From assembly GCF_017357425.1 (NCBI RefSeq), contig NZ_CP014571.1, positions 3,162,001 to 3,226,000 on the forward strand: DNA of 64,000 nucleotides, read 5' to 3'. This DNA comes from Arthrobacter sp. D5-1 (GTDB lineage Bacteria > Actinomycetota > Actinomycetes > Actinomycetales > Micrococcaceae). The position numbers and the translations under genes are program-made. Positions 36,137 to 46,229 of the stretch are shown here, in pieces (position 1 is the first letter of the stretch; each line of letters opens with the position of its first letter). The notes beneath the pieces are model-generated. The model had not been told where the DNA came from, searched no databases, and was given only the letters and a program-made list of their open reading frames with translations.

Positions 36137-37249
36137 CTATTCGGAAGCAAGCAGCCGGGCAACCCGCGGGGCCACCTCGGTGCCATAGAGCTCAATGCAA
36201 CGCATCATGGATTGGTGGGGCAGGGTCCCGTTGCTGTACTTCAGGTCGAAGCGGTCCACACCCAGGGTGCGTTTGAGGAGGACGATCTTCTGCGCAACGG
36301 TTTCCGGCGAACCCACGTAGAGGGCGCCTTCGGGGCCGCACATGGCCTCGAATTCACCGCGGTTTCCAGGACCCCAGCCGCGCTCAGCGCCGATCCTGTT
36401 GCGCTGGTCCAGCCAATGCGGGAAGAGCTCCTCCCGGGCGGCCTCATCCGTATCGGCAATGAAGCCCGGCGAGTGCGTTGCGATCTGGCGCATCGGGTGT
36501 CCGTACTTCGCCATCGCATCGCGGTAGAGGTTCACCAGCGGGGCAAAGCGGCGGGGTTCTCCCCCGATGATGGCGAAAATGATCGGGTAGCCGTATTCGG
36601 CACAGCGCAGCACGGACTCGGGTGTTCCGCCTACGCCAATCCAGGCCGGCAGCAAATGGTGCTGCAATTTCGGGTACACCTGGAGTCCATTGACATTGGG
36701 CCGGGTACGGCCCTCCCAGTGGACCGGCTTCTGGGCACGAACCTTGTCGAAGAGCTCCAGCTTCTCCTCGAAAAGGACCTCGTAGTCAGCCAGGTCGAGG
36801 CCGAAGAGCGGGAAGGATTCAATGAACGAGCCCCGGCCCAGCATGACTTCAGCCCTGCCGTTGGACAGCGCATCCACAGTGGAGAAGCGCTGGAAAACTC
36901 GAATGGGATCATCCGAGCTCAGCACCGTAACAGCCGAGCCGAGACGAATCCGGGATGTCACTGCGGCGGCGGCTGCAAGGAAGACCTCGGGTGCGGAGAC
37001 TGCGAAGTCCCGGCGATGGTGTTCCCCTACCCCGAAGGCATGGATCCCGACGGCGTCGGCCAACTTCGCTTCTTCGAGCAACTCGCGGAGGACGCGGGCG
37101 TGTTCTTTGGGGTTCCCGTCAGCGTCGACGCCGGCATCGCCAAAAGTGTTCAGCCCCAGGAGGATGTGGTTGGCAGCTACCGGCGCGGCGGGGTCGGACG
37201 GCCCGCCGCGATCCGGGGAGGCGCCGGGGTCGGAGGGAACGGATGTCAT
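36137..37249 (-). CDS. LLM-class flavin-dependent oxidoreductase (luciferase-like)
   Basis: A 370-residue bacterial luciferase-like barrel: LGLNTFGD near the start, GVGEHHRRDFAVSAPEV, TSRIRLGSAVTVLSSDDPIRVFQRFSTVDALSNGRAEVMLGRGSF (given here only as the known LLM signature region, about residues 95-140), and WIGVGGTPESVLR. It uses FMN or F420; the substrate is unknown. Its ATG (37249) overlaps the hemB stop codon by one base (TGATG), so it is translationally coupled into the haem operon. Its presence there is unusual, since no haem step requires it. Confidence 0.9.
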   Translation of the reverse strand: MTSVPSDPGASPDRGGPSDPAAPVAANHILLGLNTFGDAGVDADGNPKEHARVLRELLEEAKLADAVGIHAFGVGEHHRRDFAVSAPEVFLAAAAAVTSRIRLGSAVTVLSSDDPIRVFQRFSTVDALSNGRAEVMLGRGSFIESFPLFGLDLADYEVLFEEKLELFDKVRAQKPVHWEGRTRPNVNGLQVYPKLQHHLLPAWIGVGGTPESVLRCAEYGYPIIFAIIGGEPRRFAPLVNLYRDAMAKYGHPMRQIATHSPGFIADTDEAAREELFPHWLDQRNRIGAERGWGPGNRGEFEAMCGPEGALYVGSPETVAQKIVLLKRTLGVDRFDLKYSNGTLPHQSMMRCIELYGTEVAPRVARLLASE

Positions 37250-38229
37250 CAGGACTCCTTCAGCCAGCCTGCCAGTTCGGAGGCCCAATAGGTCAGCACG
37301 GTATCGGCTCCGGCACGCTTGATTCCCAGGACGGATTCGGTGATGGCACCGCGCCTGTCGATCCAGCCGTTGGCCGCAGCAGCTTCGATCATGGCGTACT
37401 CGCCGGAGATTTGGTAGGCCGAGACAGGTACCGGGCTCATGGCTGCGACGTCGGCCAGGATATCCAGGTAGCTCATGGCCGGCTTTACCATCACCATGTC
37501 GGCACCCTCTTCAAGGTCCAGTTCCACCTCCAGGATGGCTTCCCGGCGGTTTGCTGCGTCCATCTGGTAGGTCCGACGATCGCCCTTGAGCTGGGAATCG
37601 ACTGCTTCACGGAACGGGCCGTAGAACGCCGACGCATACTTGGCTGCGTAGGCAAGGACCGCGGTGTTCTTGTGGCCGGATTCCTCCAACGCCTGACGGA
37701 TGACAGCGATCTGGCCATCCATCATGCCTGAGGGTCCCAGTACATGGGCCCCCGCATCGGCCTGGGCTACAGCCATCTGTCCGTAGATCTCCAGGGTGGC
37801 GTCGTTGTCCCCATAGCCATCGGCATCGAGGACCCCGCAGTGGCCATGGTCCGTGAACTCGTCCAGGCAAACGTCGCCCATGATGACCAAGTCATCCCCC
37901 ACCTCAGCCTTGACGTCGCGGATGGCCTTGTTCAGGACGCCTTCCGGGTCGAGTGAGGCCGTGCCCTGCGCATCGCGGACGGAGGGGACGCCAAACAGCA
38001 TGATGCCGCCCACTCCAAGCTCCACAGCTTCGGATGCAGCGCGTTTCAGGGAATCAGTGGTGTGCTGGACCACACCCGGCATGGAGCTGATGGGGCTTGG
38101 TTCGGTGAGGCCCTCCCGGATGAACGCCGGGAGGATCAGGTCTGCAGGTGCCAGCCGGTTCTCTGCGGTGAGCCTGCGCATGGCGGGAGTGGTGCGCAGA
38201 CGGCGGGGACGATGGTTTGGAAAGCTCAT
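37249..38229 (-). CDS. hemB: Delta-aminolevulinic acid dehydratase (porphobilinogen synthase)
   Basis: A 326-residue HemB beginning [17 protein letters not shown], with two Schiff-base lysine regions: [17 protein letters not shown] (about 197) and [13 protein letters not shown] (about 248). It joins two 5-aminolevulinate molecules into porphobilinogen. The metal-site segment [14 protein letters not shown] has fewer cysteines than the zinc-dependent form, suggesting a Mg-type enzyme. ATG at 38229 overlaps the hemD stop codon (ATGA). Confidence 0.97.
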   Translation of the reverse strand: MSFPNHRPRRLRTTPAMRRLTAENRLAPADLILPAFIREGLTEPSPISSMPGVVQHTTDSLKRAASEAVELGVGGIMLFGVPSVRDAQGTASLDPEGVLNKAIRDVKAEVGDDLVIMGDVCLDEFTDHGHCGVLDADGYGDNDATLEIYGQMAVAQADAGAHVLGPSGMMDGQIAVIRQALEESGHKNTAVLAYAAKYASAFYGPFREAVDSQLKGDRRTYQMDAANRREAILEVELDLEEGADMVMVKPAMSYLDILADVAAMSPVPVSAYQISGEYAMIEAAAANGWIDRRGAITESVLGIKRAGADTVLTYWASELAGWLKES

Positions 38230-39104
38230 TGCGGGTTCCCTTCGTTGGCGAAAACAGATTCCAAGGCGGCCACGATGCCGTCCGGGGTTGGTTCTTTGGC
38301 TGTGGCGGCCACGGTGAGGCCAAGACGCGAGGCCTCACCCGCCGTCGGACGCCCGATGGCAATCAAGTGGCACCTGCCTAGCGGCGGCAAGGTTTGGGCG
38401 ATGCGGCGTGCGGCGCTGGGCGAAGCAGCCACCACGGCGTCCACAGTGCCTGCCTTGAGGCCGGCCCGTGCTTCTTCCGGGCTGAGCATTGGCAGCACGC
38501 TGTCCTCGGAAACCTCGACGGCGGGCGGCAGTTCCGCCGTCAGGCGACGTCCCGTCCCGGCCGGGTAGTCCACGGTGTGGTAGGCAACCACGGAGGTCAC
38601 GTCAGCACCTTTTGACGCCAGGCCTTCCCGAAGGCCGGGTGCCGCGATATCTGCTTGGGGCAGGAGCACCCGGACCGGCGCGGGCTCCCACAGTTCCACC
38701 AGTCCGTCAGCAGACTGACGCTCCGTCGGCGCCAGGTGGACGGAGAGGCCAATGGATTCCAGGACCCGCAACGAGGACGGCCCGATGGTCGCCACCCGGG
38801 TGGCTGCCGGAACGAGGGCTGCCGGGGTTGTGCCCCGCTCTGCAGCCTTCTCAAGTAGGACTCGGGCACTGGTGATGCTGCTGATCACCAACCAATCGAA
38901 TTCACCGGCAGCCAGGCGGTCGAGGGAATCGTCCAGGGGTGCCTGGTCTTTTGCCCGTTCAAAATCGATCAGGGGCAGCACCAAGGGTGCGGCGCCGAGG
39001 CTGGTCAGCAACGACGCCAGCGGCTTGGCACGGTCGGCGCTCCTGGTGATCAGGATGCGCCGACCGGTTAGCCCTCGTGGATCCTGCGGTTCAGGACGCG
39101 GCAA
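38226..39104 (-). CDS. hemD: Uroporphyrinogen-III synthase
   Basis: About 292 residues with the HemD start [25 protein letters not shown], the mid-protein [16 protein letters not shown] and the C-terminal [14 protein letters not shown]. HemD proteins are poorly conserved, but position between hemC and hemB settles the call. It closes hydroxymethylbilane into uroporphyrinogen III. No ATG or GTG fits; a TTG at 39104, overlapping the end of hemC by 14 bases, is the best start. The open frame continues upstream inside hemC, so the start is uncertain. Confidence 0.88.
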   Translation of the reverse strand: MPRPEPQDPRGLTGRRILITRSADRAKPLASLLTSLGAAPLVLPLIDFERAKDQAPLDDSLDRLAAGEFDWLVISSITSARVLLEKAAERGTTPAALVPAATRVATIGPSSLRVLESIGLSVHLAPTERQSADGLVELWEPAPVRVLLPQADIAAPGLREGLASKGADVTSVVAYHTVDYPAGTGRRLTAELPPAVEVSEDSVLPMLSPEEARAGLKAGTVDAVVAASPSAARRIAQTLPPLGRCHLIAIGRPTAGEASRLGLTVAATAKEPTPDGIVAALESVFANEGNPQ

Positions 39105-40089
39105 GGTCCGCGATCTCCGCGGCACCGGCAGCGAGCAACAACTCAGCCACCTCGATGCCGAGCAACGTGGCGCCGACTTCCGTGAGGCCATCGGTGGCTT
39201 TTTTCTCACGAACGGTCTTGGTGCCATCCACAGCGCAGACCACTGCCTCCAGGTGCAGCATGCTGCCCTTGCGGAAGGCGTAGGCACCCACCGGAGCAGC
39301 GCAGCCGGCTTCGAGCCTGGCCAACACGGCACGCTCGGCTGTCACCGCCAGCCGGGTGTCGTCGTCGTTTAATGCCGCCAAGGCCTGGGCCAGCACGCCG
39401 TTTGAACCCGCGGTGGACCCTGGCTGGCGCGGAGCATCCCCAGTTCGGCATTCGATGGCCAACGCACCTTGCCCGGGTGCGGGCAACATGACGTTGGTTT
39501 CGAAGAACTCACTGACGGTGTCCAGCCGGTCCATTCGTTCCAATCCAGCGGCGGCCAAAACCACTGCGTCGAGGTCGCAGGACTTACCCGGCACAACCTC
39601 ATCCGTGATGTTGCCCGGGAGGCCGGGAACCCGGCCGAGGCGGGTATCGACGTTGCCGCGGATGTCCAAGACCTCGATATCGGGCCGGGCTGCCCGGAGT
39701 TGGGCAGCGCGGCGTGGTGAGCCTGTACCTACTTTGGCACCGCCCGGCAGCTCAGAGAGCGTCATCCCGTCCCGTGCGCAGAGAACATCACGGACATCCA
39801 CCCGCTTGGGTGTTGCAGCGATGCTCAGGCCAAGGGCTGCGCCGGTGGGCAGGTCCTTGAGGGAGTGCACCGCGACATCGCACGTGTCAGCCAGCAGCGC
39901 GTCACGCAAGGCGGCGACGAACACACCTGTTCCGCCCATCTGGGAAAGGGAACCGGTTTTGACGTCGCCCTCGGTCTTGATGTGAACCAGCTCTACCGGG
40001 AAGCCGCCAACCGCGGACAACTTGTCCGCCGTCTGCTGCGTCTGCGTCAGTGCCAGCTTGCTGGCCCTGGTGCCGATGCGAACGGTCAC
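39091..40089 (-). CDS. hemC: Porphobilinogen deaminase (hydroxymethylbilane synthase)
   Basis: A 332-residue HemC: VRIGTRASKLALTQTQ at the N-terminus, HSLKDLPTG, GTGSPRRAAQL and RGNVDTRL. The dipyrromethane cofactor Cys is in RLEAGCAAPVGA (about 262). It polymerises four porphobilinogens. GTG at 40089 overlaps the hemH TGA as GTGA; upstream in-frame sequence lies inside hemH and is not used. Confidence 0.97.
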   Translation of the reverse strand: MTVRIGTRASKLALTQTQQTADKLSAVGGFPVELVHIKTEGDVKTGSLSQMGGTGVFVAALRDALLADTCDVAVHSLKDLPTGAALGLSIAATPKRVDVRDVLCARDGMTLSELPGGAKVGTGSPRRAAQLRAARPDIEVLDIRGNVDTRLGRVPGLPGNITDEVVPGKSCDLDAVVLAAAGLERMDRLDTVSEFFETNVMLPAPGQGALAIECRTGDAPRQPGSTAGSNGVLAQALAALNDDDTRLAVTAERAVLARLEAGCAAPVGAYAFRKGSMLHLEAVVCAVDGTKTVREKKATDGLTEVGATLLGIEVAELLLAAGAAEIADLAAS

Positions 40090-41309
40090 TTGGCAGCCTC
40101 CGCAGCCGGGTAGGCGTCGTGGCCGATGCCCACCGTGGTGCCAACCTCTGAAATAGCGGGCTTCGCTCCACGGAAGTTCTCGCAGCAGTTGGGGCGGCAA
40201 ACGTCGTACCACGGTCCGAGGTCCGTGACGTGGGGGCGCTCGGCGATGTTGTTCTCCACCGTGCGTTCGCAGATCAGGTCCACCAGGCCGGACACGAACG
40301 CCGCGTGCGTACCCGGGGTGGGAACACGGGTTGCTTCAATGCCCAGGTTCTTGCAGGTTTCCAGGGCTTCGGTGTCGAGGTCCCAGGCAACTTCCATGTG
40401 ATCGCTGACGAAACCGAGGGGAACAATGACGACGCCGCGGACGCCATCGGGGGCGATTTCCTCAAGGTGGTCGTTGATGTCCGGCTCAAGCCACGGGATG
40501 TGCGGGGCGCCGGACCGGGACTGGTACACCAAGTCCCAGGCGACGTGGGGGGCCACGACATCCATGATGGCCTTGGCATTGGCCAGGTGCTGCGCAGCAT
40601 AAGCCGAACCTTCGGCGAATTCGCGGGGCTCGTCCTCCGACCTGCCAGCGGCTTCGGCATCCCGCGTAGGGATGGAGTGCGTAGCGAACAATACGCGGAT
40701 CTTTGAATCGGGATCTGACTCACCGGCAGCGGCAAGCTTGCCACGGATCTCTTCCAAGCCCGCAGACGTACCCTCCAGGAAGGGCTGGACGACGCCGGGG
40801 TGGTCGAAGTACTGGCGGATCTTGTCCACCTGGAGCTTGCCGTCCAATCCTGTTTCCGTCAGTGCAACGCCGATGTCTTCGCGGTACTGGCGGCAGCTGG
40901 AGTAACAGGAGTAGATGCTGGTGGTGAGCATCAGGAGCCGGCGATGTCCGGCGTCGTAAGCGTCCTGGAGTACAGGAGCGATGTAAGGATCCCAGTTGCG
41001 GTTACCCCAAAGGACCGGCAGTTCGATGTCGCGGCGGGCCAGCTCGGCCTCAATGGCGGCCTTCAGCTCACGGTTCTGCTGGTTGATGGGGCTGATGCCG
41101 CCGAAGGCGCGGTAGTGGTGGGATACCTCTTCCAGTCGCTCATCCGGGATGCCACGGCCACGGGTGACGTTGCGCAGGAACGGGATGACGTCGTCCTGCC
41201 CTTCAGGTCCGCCAAAGGAAGCGAGCAGCACGGCATCATAGTGCTTGGCTTCCTGGCGCCCACGCTCAGTGACGGCGTTCGTTGCGGTGGAGACAGCGGG
41301 GCTGGTCAT
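40086..41309 (-). CDS. hemH: Coproporphyrin ferrochelatase
   Basis: A 407-residue HemH/CpfC: YDAVLLASFGGPEG, HHYRAFGGISPIN, FATHSIPTRDA, YQSRSGAPHIPWLEPDI and the iron-ligand region PLGFVSDHMEVAWDLDTEA. Cysteines near the C-terminus (CRPNCCENF) fit the [2Fe-2S] cluster of actinobacterial ferrochelatases. With HemQ and HemY present, the natural substrate is expected to be coproporphyrin III. ATG at 41309 overlaps the hemQ stop codon (ATGA). Confidence 0.96.
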   Translation of the reverse strand: MTSPAVSTATNAVTERGRQEAKHYDAVLLASFGGPEGQDDVIPFLRNVTRGRGIPDERLEEVSHHYRAFGGISPINQQNRELKAAIEAELARRDIELPVLWGNRNWDPYIAPVLQDAYDAGHRRLLMLTTSIYSCYSSCRQYREDIGVALTETGLDGKLQVDKIRQYFDHPGVVQPFLEGTSAGLEEIRGKLAAAGESDPDSKIRVLFATHSIPTRDAEAAGRSEDEPREFAEGSAYAAQHLANAKAIMDVVAPHVAWDLVYQSRSGAPHIPWLEPDINDHLEEIAPDGVRGVVIVPLGFVSDHMEVAWDLDTEALETCKNLGIEATRVPTPGTHAAFVSGLVDLICERTVENNIAERPHVTDLGPWYDVCRPNCCENFRGAKPAISEVGTTVGIGHDAYPAAEAAK

Positions 41310-42007
41310 GCGAGAACCTCGGCAATCTCGGCAGCCGTGACCCGGCGGCCGGTGTAGAAGGGGATTTCTTCGCGAACATGGTGGCGGGCTTCCGTGGCCC
41401 GCAGGTGGCGCATCAGGTCTACCAGGTCCACCAGTTCAGGTGCTTCGAGGCCAAGGATCCATTCCCAGTCACCCAGCGCGAAGGAGGACACAGTATTGGA
41501 GATGACCTGCGGGAATTCGCGTCCCAGCAGGCCGTGGTCGCGGAGCATCTTGCCGCGTTCGTCCGTCGGAAGCAGGTACCACTCGTAGGAGCGGACGAAC
41601 GGGTAGACGCAGAGCCAGGTGCTCGGTTCGACGCCGCGGGCGTATGCCGGCACGTGGCTCTTGGAGAACTCGGCTTCGCGGTGCACGCCCATGGCAGACC
41701 AAACGATGTCGGTGCCGGCGAAAAGCTTGCTGCGGCGGATGGAGCGGACGGCGGCCTGCAGGTCCTCCGGCTTGGGCCCGTGGAGCCACACCATGATGTC
41801 CGCATCCGAGCGCATCGCCGAGACGTCGTAGCTGCCGCGGAGGATCACTCCACCCTCAGCGAGCTTCTCCGCAAGGGCGTCGAATTCCTGGGCAGCATCG
41901 CCGCTGCGCAGGACGTCGGCCGATCGCTTGAAGACCGTCCACAGCGTGTAGAACTGTTCTTCGGTTTCAGCAGTTTTAGTGACAGATTCGGCAGAAGTGT
42001 GGCTCAT
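41306..42007 (-). CDS. hemQ: Coproheme decarboxylase HemQ (ChdC)
   Basis: A 233-residue chlorite dismutase-like protein: FYTLWTVFKRS, MVWLHGPKPEDLQ, YPFVRSYEWYLLPTDERGKMLRDHG and LGDWEWILGLEAPELVDLVDLMRHLRATEARHHVREEIPF (about residues 175-215). HemQ oxidatively decarboxylates coproheme to haem b, the last step of the Gram-positive pathway; the YxxS/YxxP segment carries the reactive Tyr. ATG at 42007. A 72-base gap separates it from hemY, so an internal promoter is possible. Confidence 0.96.
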   Translation of the reverse strand: MSHTSAESVTKTAETEEQFYTLWTVFKRSADVLRSGDAAQEFDALAEKLAEGGVILRGSYDVSAMRSDADIMVWLHGPKPEDLQAAVRSIRRSKLFAGTDIVWSAMGVHREAEFSKSHVPAYARGVEPSTWLCVYPFVRSYEWYLLPTDERGKMLRDHGLLGREFPQVISNTVSSFALGDWEWILGLEAPELVDLVDLMRHLRATEARHHVREEIPFYTGRRVTAAEIAEVLA

Positions 42008-42079
42008 GGTTCAAGTTTGCCCCGTGCCAGCCCCTAAGTCGAAACGGATCAGTTCTACAACACGTAGAAGTGATGCAAA

Positions 42080-43549
42080 TCACAGTTTTGAGGCATTCTC
42101 GGCTACGGCTGCGGCGAGCTGTGTCCGGGTGTCGGCCACCACGGCAGCCAGGCCATTCCCCGCCAACCAGCCTCCAACCACCGTCAAACCGGAGGCCGCG
42201 GCACACACAGCGCGCACGTGCCCGACCCGCTGTTTATGACCGACGGCGGCGAACGGCAAGGCTCCGGCCCACCGCACCACATCCCAATCCACGATGTCCG
42301 CCCGGGAGACCGGCACCGTCAACAACGCGGAGGCATCCATCAGCGCCGCGGCAAGGAGTGCCTCATCATCCAGGATGATGTCCGCTCCCCCGGCAGCTTC
42401 TTCACGCCGGCCATAGGACAGGCGCAGGACATGCGTCCCCGGCCCGGCTTCGCCCGCCAACCAGTCCCATTTGGCTGTCGCGTGGGTCAACGCCTTGGCC
42501 TTGATTCCGGGAGTTTGTGGTGCCACCAAAATTCCGGTCCCGCGGGGCCTGCTGTCAAGCTCGGGAAGGTCCACCACCATGGTCACGAGGCTCACCAGCG
42601 GTCCGGGTGCCGGACGCAAGCCGGACAGTTCCGGCAAGGACTGCTCAAGAAGCCCGACGGCGGCCGGGCCGTCGAGCGCAACCACCAACCGGCCGGCGTC
42701 GTACGTGGAACCTCCGGCGGTGACCCGCCAGCCGTCCGGGGTCTTGGCCACTGCGTCGGCGCGCTTTCCGGTCATCAGCCCGACGCCGCGTCCGCGCAGG
42801 TCCGCCACGAGCGCAGTCACCAGCGAATGCATGCCACCTTGCAAACCGGCGACGGCGGATCCAGCCTTGGCCGGGCCGGATGCGGAGCCAGCGGCGGCCC
42901 TGCGCTGGGCCGCCACAGCGGCGGCCAGTGAGCCATGCTGACGAATGCCCGCCCGCAGGCCTGGCGCAACCATGTCCACATCCAGAAGACCGGGGTCGGC
43001 CGAATGGACACCGCCCACCACCGGGGAAACCAGCCGGTCAAGGACCCTCTTGCCCATACGGCTCCGCACAAGCGCGGAAACACTGGTGACCTCCGAGGAC
43101 GTACCAAAGGACGCGGGAAGCCAGGTGTCCAACGAGGCACGGATGGCTCCTGCGAGTCCCAGGGAACGGCGGACTTCCGGATCCCAGGGATTGGCGGGGA
43201 TGCCCAGGATTCCCGTTTTGGGTAGTTCCTGCGGCCCGTCGGGTAATTGCACCCAGGCACCTCCGGGGTGCGGGGAAACGATTTTGTCCGCCAGGCCCAG
43301 CTCTCCGGCGAGATTGGCAACAGCCGGCGACCGGGTGGCAAACGATTCCGCCCCACTGTCAAGCTGCAGCCCGGCAACGACATGGCTTCCCACGCAGCCG
43401 CCCCAGGCGTCGCCCGCTTCCAGGATGGTGACGGCAAAGCCGGCCATGGCAAGTTCACGGGCAGCAATCAGGCCTGAGACGCCGCCGCCCACCACAACGG
43501 CGGACGGCCTGTCGGCCGGTGGCTTTGGCGTTGGGTGTCCCCCGCGCAT
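42080..43549 (-). CDS. hemY: Coproporphyrinogen III oxidase (HemY/CgoX)
   Basis: A 489-residue flavoprotein with the FAD-binding GGGVSGLIAARELAMAGF near residue 20, the SGAESFATR segment, and a C-terminal second dinucleotide motif SGLTVVGGWLAGNGLAAVVAD. It oxidises coproporphyrinogen III to coproporphyrin III in the coproporphyrin pathway. ATG at 43549 has GGAG eight bases upstream; GTG at 43555, overlapping the hemE stop codon, is the alternative. Downstream of hemE in the same transcript. Confidence 0.95.
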   Translation of the reverse strand: MRGGHPTPKPPADRPSAVVVGGGVSGLIAARELAMAGFAVTILEAGDAWGGCVGSHVVAGLQLDSGAESFATRSPAVANLAGELGLADKIVSPHPGGAWVQLPDGPQELPKTGILGIPANPWDPEVRRSLGLAGAIRASLDTWLPASFGTSSEVTSVSALVRSRMGKRVLDRLVSPVVGGVHSADPGLLDVDMVAPGLRAGIRQHGSLAAAVAAQRRAAAGSASGPAKAGSAVAGLQGGMHSLVTALVADLRGRGVGLMTGKRADAVAKTPDGWRVTAGGSTYDAGRLVVALDGPAAVGLLEQSLPELSGLRPAPGPLVSLVTMVVDLPELDSRPRGTGILVAPQTPGIKAKALTHATAKWDWLAGEAGPGTHVLRLSYGRREEAAGGADIILDDEALLAAALMDASALLTVPVSRADIVDWDVVRWAGALPFAAVGHKQRVGHVRAVCAAASGLTVVGGWLAGNGLAAVVADTRTQLAAAVAENASKL

Positions 43550-43554
43550 CGGCA

Positions 43555-44670
43555 CTACTCCGAAGGGATGGAGTGGATGAGTTCCACGACGCGGGTCAGG
43601 ACGGTGGGGTCCGTTTCCGGAGGCACTCCGTGGCCCAGGTTCAGCACATGGCCCGGCGCGTGGGCTCCGGCCGCAATGACCTCACGGACATGGGCTTCAA
43701 GGACCTCCCACGGAGCGGAGAGAAGTGCGGGATCGATGTTTCCCTGCAGCGGAACGGTGCCACCCAAGCGGCGGTTGGCCTCATCCAAGGGGAGTCGGTA
43801 GTCCACGCCCACCACGTCCACTCCGACATCGCGCATCGCGACCAGGAGCTCGGACGTCCCCGTGCCGAAATGAATCAAGGGAGCACCCAGGCCACGGACA
43901 TGATCCAGCGCCCGGGCGGACGCCGGCGCGACGTACTTGGTGTAATCAGCCAGGCCCAGTGAGCCTGCCCACGAGTCGAAGAGCTGCGCAGCCGAAGCAC
44001 CCGCTTCGAGCTGGGCCTGGAGGAACATTCCGGAGGTGTCGGCGGCCCAGTTGGCCAGTGCCGCCCAGGTTTCAGGATCGGCGTGCATCATGGTCCGGGG
44101 TCCGAGGTGGTCCCGGGACGGCTTGCCTTCAACCATGTAGGCCGCCAAGGTGAAGGGGGCGCCGGCGAACCCGATAAGCGGGGTTTTCCCGAGTTCAGCA
44201 ACAGTCAGGCGGACGGCTTCGCGGATGGGTTCCAGCGCCTCCCACGTCAGCGTGGGCAGGGCCGCTACATCAGCGGCCGTGCGGACAGGTTTGTCCAGGA
44301 CCGGTCCAACACCGGGGACGATGTCCACGCCCACACCGGCCAGCTTCAGCGGAATCACGATGTCGGAGAAGAAAATGGCCGCATCAACATCATGGCGGCG
44401 AACCGGCTGGAGCGTGATTTCCGCCGCAAGTTCTGGTCGCAGGCAGGAGTCCAGCATCGCCACGCCTTCGCGTACCTTCAGGTACTCGGGCAGGGAACGG
44501 CCTGCTTGACGCATGAACCACACAGGCCTGCGGGACGGCGTGCCGCCGCGGTAGGCGGTAATCAACGGCGAGTCCGAGGTCCGGCCGTCCTTCAGCGGGT
44601 GGTTGGCGTCGAGGGTTCCCGCGGGGGCGTTGGAGGCCGTACTCTTGGATGCTGCCGAGCTAGAAGTCAT
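43555..44670 (-). CDS. hemE: Uroporphyrinogen decarboxylase
   Basis: A 371-residue HemE with the substrate-binding RRPVWFMRQAGRSLPEY, SDIVIPLKLAGVGVDIVPGVGP, IGFAGAPFTLAAYMVEG and FDSWAGSLGL. It converts uroporphyrinogen III to coproporphyrinogen III. The N-terminus (about 35 residues, Ser/Ala-rich) is longer than usual. ATG at 44670; open sequence further upstream overlaps the hemA promoter region. First gene of the leftward haem cluster, divergent from hemA. Confidence 0.97.
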   Translation of the reverse strand: MTSSSAASKSTASNAPAGTLDANHPLKDGRTSDSPLITAYRGGTPSRRPVWFMRQAGRSLPEYLKVREGVAMLDSCLRPELAAEITLQPVRRHDVDAAIFFSDIVIPLKLAGVGVDIVPGVGPVLDKPVRTAADVAALPTLTWEALEPIREAVRLTVAELGKTPLIGFAGAPFTLAAYMVEGKPSRDHLGPRTMMHADPETWAALANWAADTSGMFLQAQLEAGASAAQLFDSWAGSLGLADYTKYVAPASARALDHVRGLGAPLIHFGTGTSELLVAMRDVGVDVVGVDYRLPLDEANRRLGGTVPLQGNIDPALLSAPWEVLEAHVREVIAAGAHAPGHVLNLGHGVPPETDPTVLTRVVELIHSIPSE

Positions 44671-44828
44671 GCCTTCGATTGTGCCGAAAATCCGGTGCAA
44701 AAGATAACGACAAGCTGTCACGTTGAGCGCCTCCCGGGCCTTTGTGGCGGCGATCACTCCCCTGCGTGTGGATCGCCACGGTGCCATATTGTTCTACCGG
44801 GCTACGAAAAAGCTATGATTGGGGTGCT

Positions 44829-46151
44829 GTGGTTCTTTTCTCATTGGTGGCGACACACGCCGACATCGACCTCGAAACTGTCGCTCAGTTGAGCAACGGT
44901 TCCTCTGAGCTTGCCTCGGCAGCTCTGACGGACTCCCCGGTGGTTTCCGGGGCCGTGGTCCTGGCGACGTGCAACCGCTATGAGGTTTACGGCGAAACGG
45001 CCAACGGGGCGGACCTCGAAGCAGCCCGCTCCGCCCTCGTTTCCCAGATCAGTGAACTGAGCGGCCTGAACGAGCAACTCGTCTCCCGTTCCTTTGCTAC
45101 CCACACCGGCCCTGACGTCACCCGCCACCTCTTTGCCGTGAGCGCCGGGCTGGACTCCGCCGTCGTGGGCGAACGCGAAATCGCCGGCCAGGTCCGCCGG
45201 GCACTGATTACAGCCCAGCAGGAAGGCACCGCGAGCTCCGGCCTCGTCCGGCTTTTCCAGGCGGCTTCCAAGACCGCCAAGGATGTTGGCGCGCAAACCG
45301 CCCTCGGTTCCCGGGGCCTCTCGATCGTGTCCGTCGCCCTGGACCTCGCAACCGATCTCGCCGAGAACGATGACTGGTCCACCAAGAAGGTCGTGGTCTT
45401 CGGTACCGGGGCATACGCAGGCGCCACGATGTCCCTTCTCCGGGAACGCGGCTGTACTGATATCTCCGTCTACTCGTCGTCCGGCCGCGCCGAAGGTTTC
45501 GTCGCCACCCGCGGTGGAACAGCGCTCGACGCCGACACTCTCCCAGCCGCTGTTGCCGCAGCTGACGTCATGATCGGCTGCAGCGGATCGGACAACCGTG
45601 TGGAGGCCGCAGACCTCGCCCGTGTCCGTGCACAGTCGGGCAAGCCGTTGATCGCCATCGACCTTGCCCTCACCCATGATTTCGATCCCGCTGTGGGCGA
45701 ACTCGACGGCGTTGAGCTCTTGACGCTTGAGTCCGTTCGGCTCGCCGCACCCCAGGAACAAGCAGAGTCGCTGTCCCAGGCAAGTGCAATCGTCACCGGC
45801 GCTGCCGCGTCCTTTGAATCCGAACGCGAAGCGCGTTCCGTGGACACGGCCATCGTGGCGCTTCGCCGCCACACCATGAACGTCCTGGACGCCGAGATGG
45901 AAAAGGTCCGCGCCCGCCACGGTTGCACGGCCGCCGCCGAAGAAGTGGAGTTCGCACTCCGCCGCATGGTCAAGCAGCTCCTCCACATCCCCACAGTCCG
46001 TGCACGCGAACTTGCCGCCAACGGACAGCAGGATGACTACGTCGCAGCCCTCGAGGCACTCTACGGAATCCAGGTGGAACAGCCCCAGGCTGCAACCCCG
46101 GCCGCCGAATGCCCCGTGGACCACCAGCAGCTCCGCTCAGAGAGCGCCTGA
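44829..46151 (+). CDS. hemA: Glutamyl-tRNA reductase
   Basis: A 440-residue HemA. The catalytic Cys is in [12 protein letters not shown] (about residue 48), followed by [20 protein letters not shown] and the NADPH domain [21 protein letters not shown]. It reduces glutamyl-tRNA to glutamate-1-semialdehyde and commits carbon to haem. The start is GTG 44829 ([18 protein letters not shown]); the frame is open upstream but that part is not HemA-like. Divergent from hemE with about 158 bases between, so both arms of the pathway can share control. Confidence 0.96.
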   Translation: MVLFSLVATHADIDLETVAQLSNGSSELASAALTDSPVVSGAVVLATCNRYEVYGETANGADLEAARSALVSQISELSGLNEQLVSRSFATHTGPDVTRHLFAVSAGLDSAVVGEREIAGQVRRALITAQQEGTASSGLVRLFQAASKTAKDVGAQTALGSRGLSIVSVALDLATDLAENDDWSTKKVVVFGTGAYAGATMSLLRERGCTDISVYSSSGRAEGFVATRGGTALDADTLPAAVAAADVMIGCSGSDNRVEAADLARVRAQSGKPLIAIDLALTHDFDPAVGELDGVELLTLESVRLAAPQEQAESLSQASAIVTGAAASFESEREARSVDTAIVALRRHTMNVLDAEMEKVRARHGCTAAAEEVEFALRRMVKQLLHIPTVRARELAANGQQDDYVAALEALYGIQVEQPQAATPAAECPVDHQQLRSESA

Positions 46152-46229
46152 GCAGACGGGGCCGTGCCCTCGAGCCCCAGGCATCCGCTCATGTGGGACT
46201 GCCAGGCACGGCTGGGGGCGAAAAACGAC

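Noticed and set aside
44671..44787. Longer N-terminus for HemE
   Set aside because: The extra codons have no similarity to HemE and overlap the divergent hemA promoter region.
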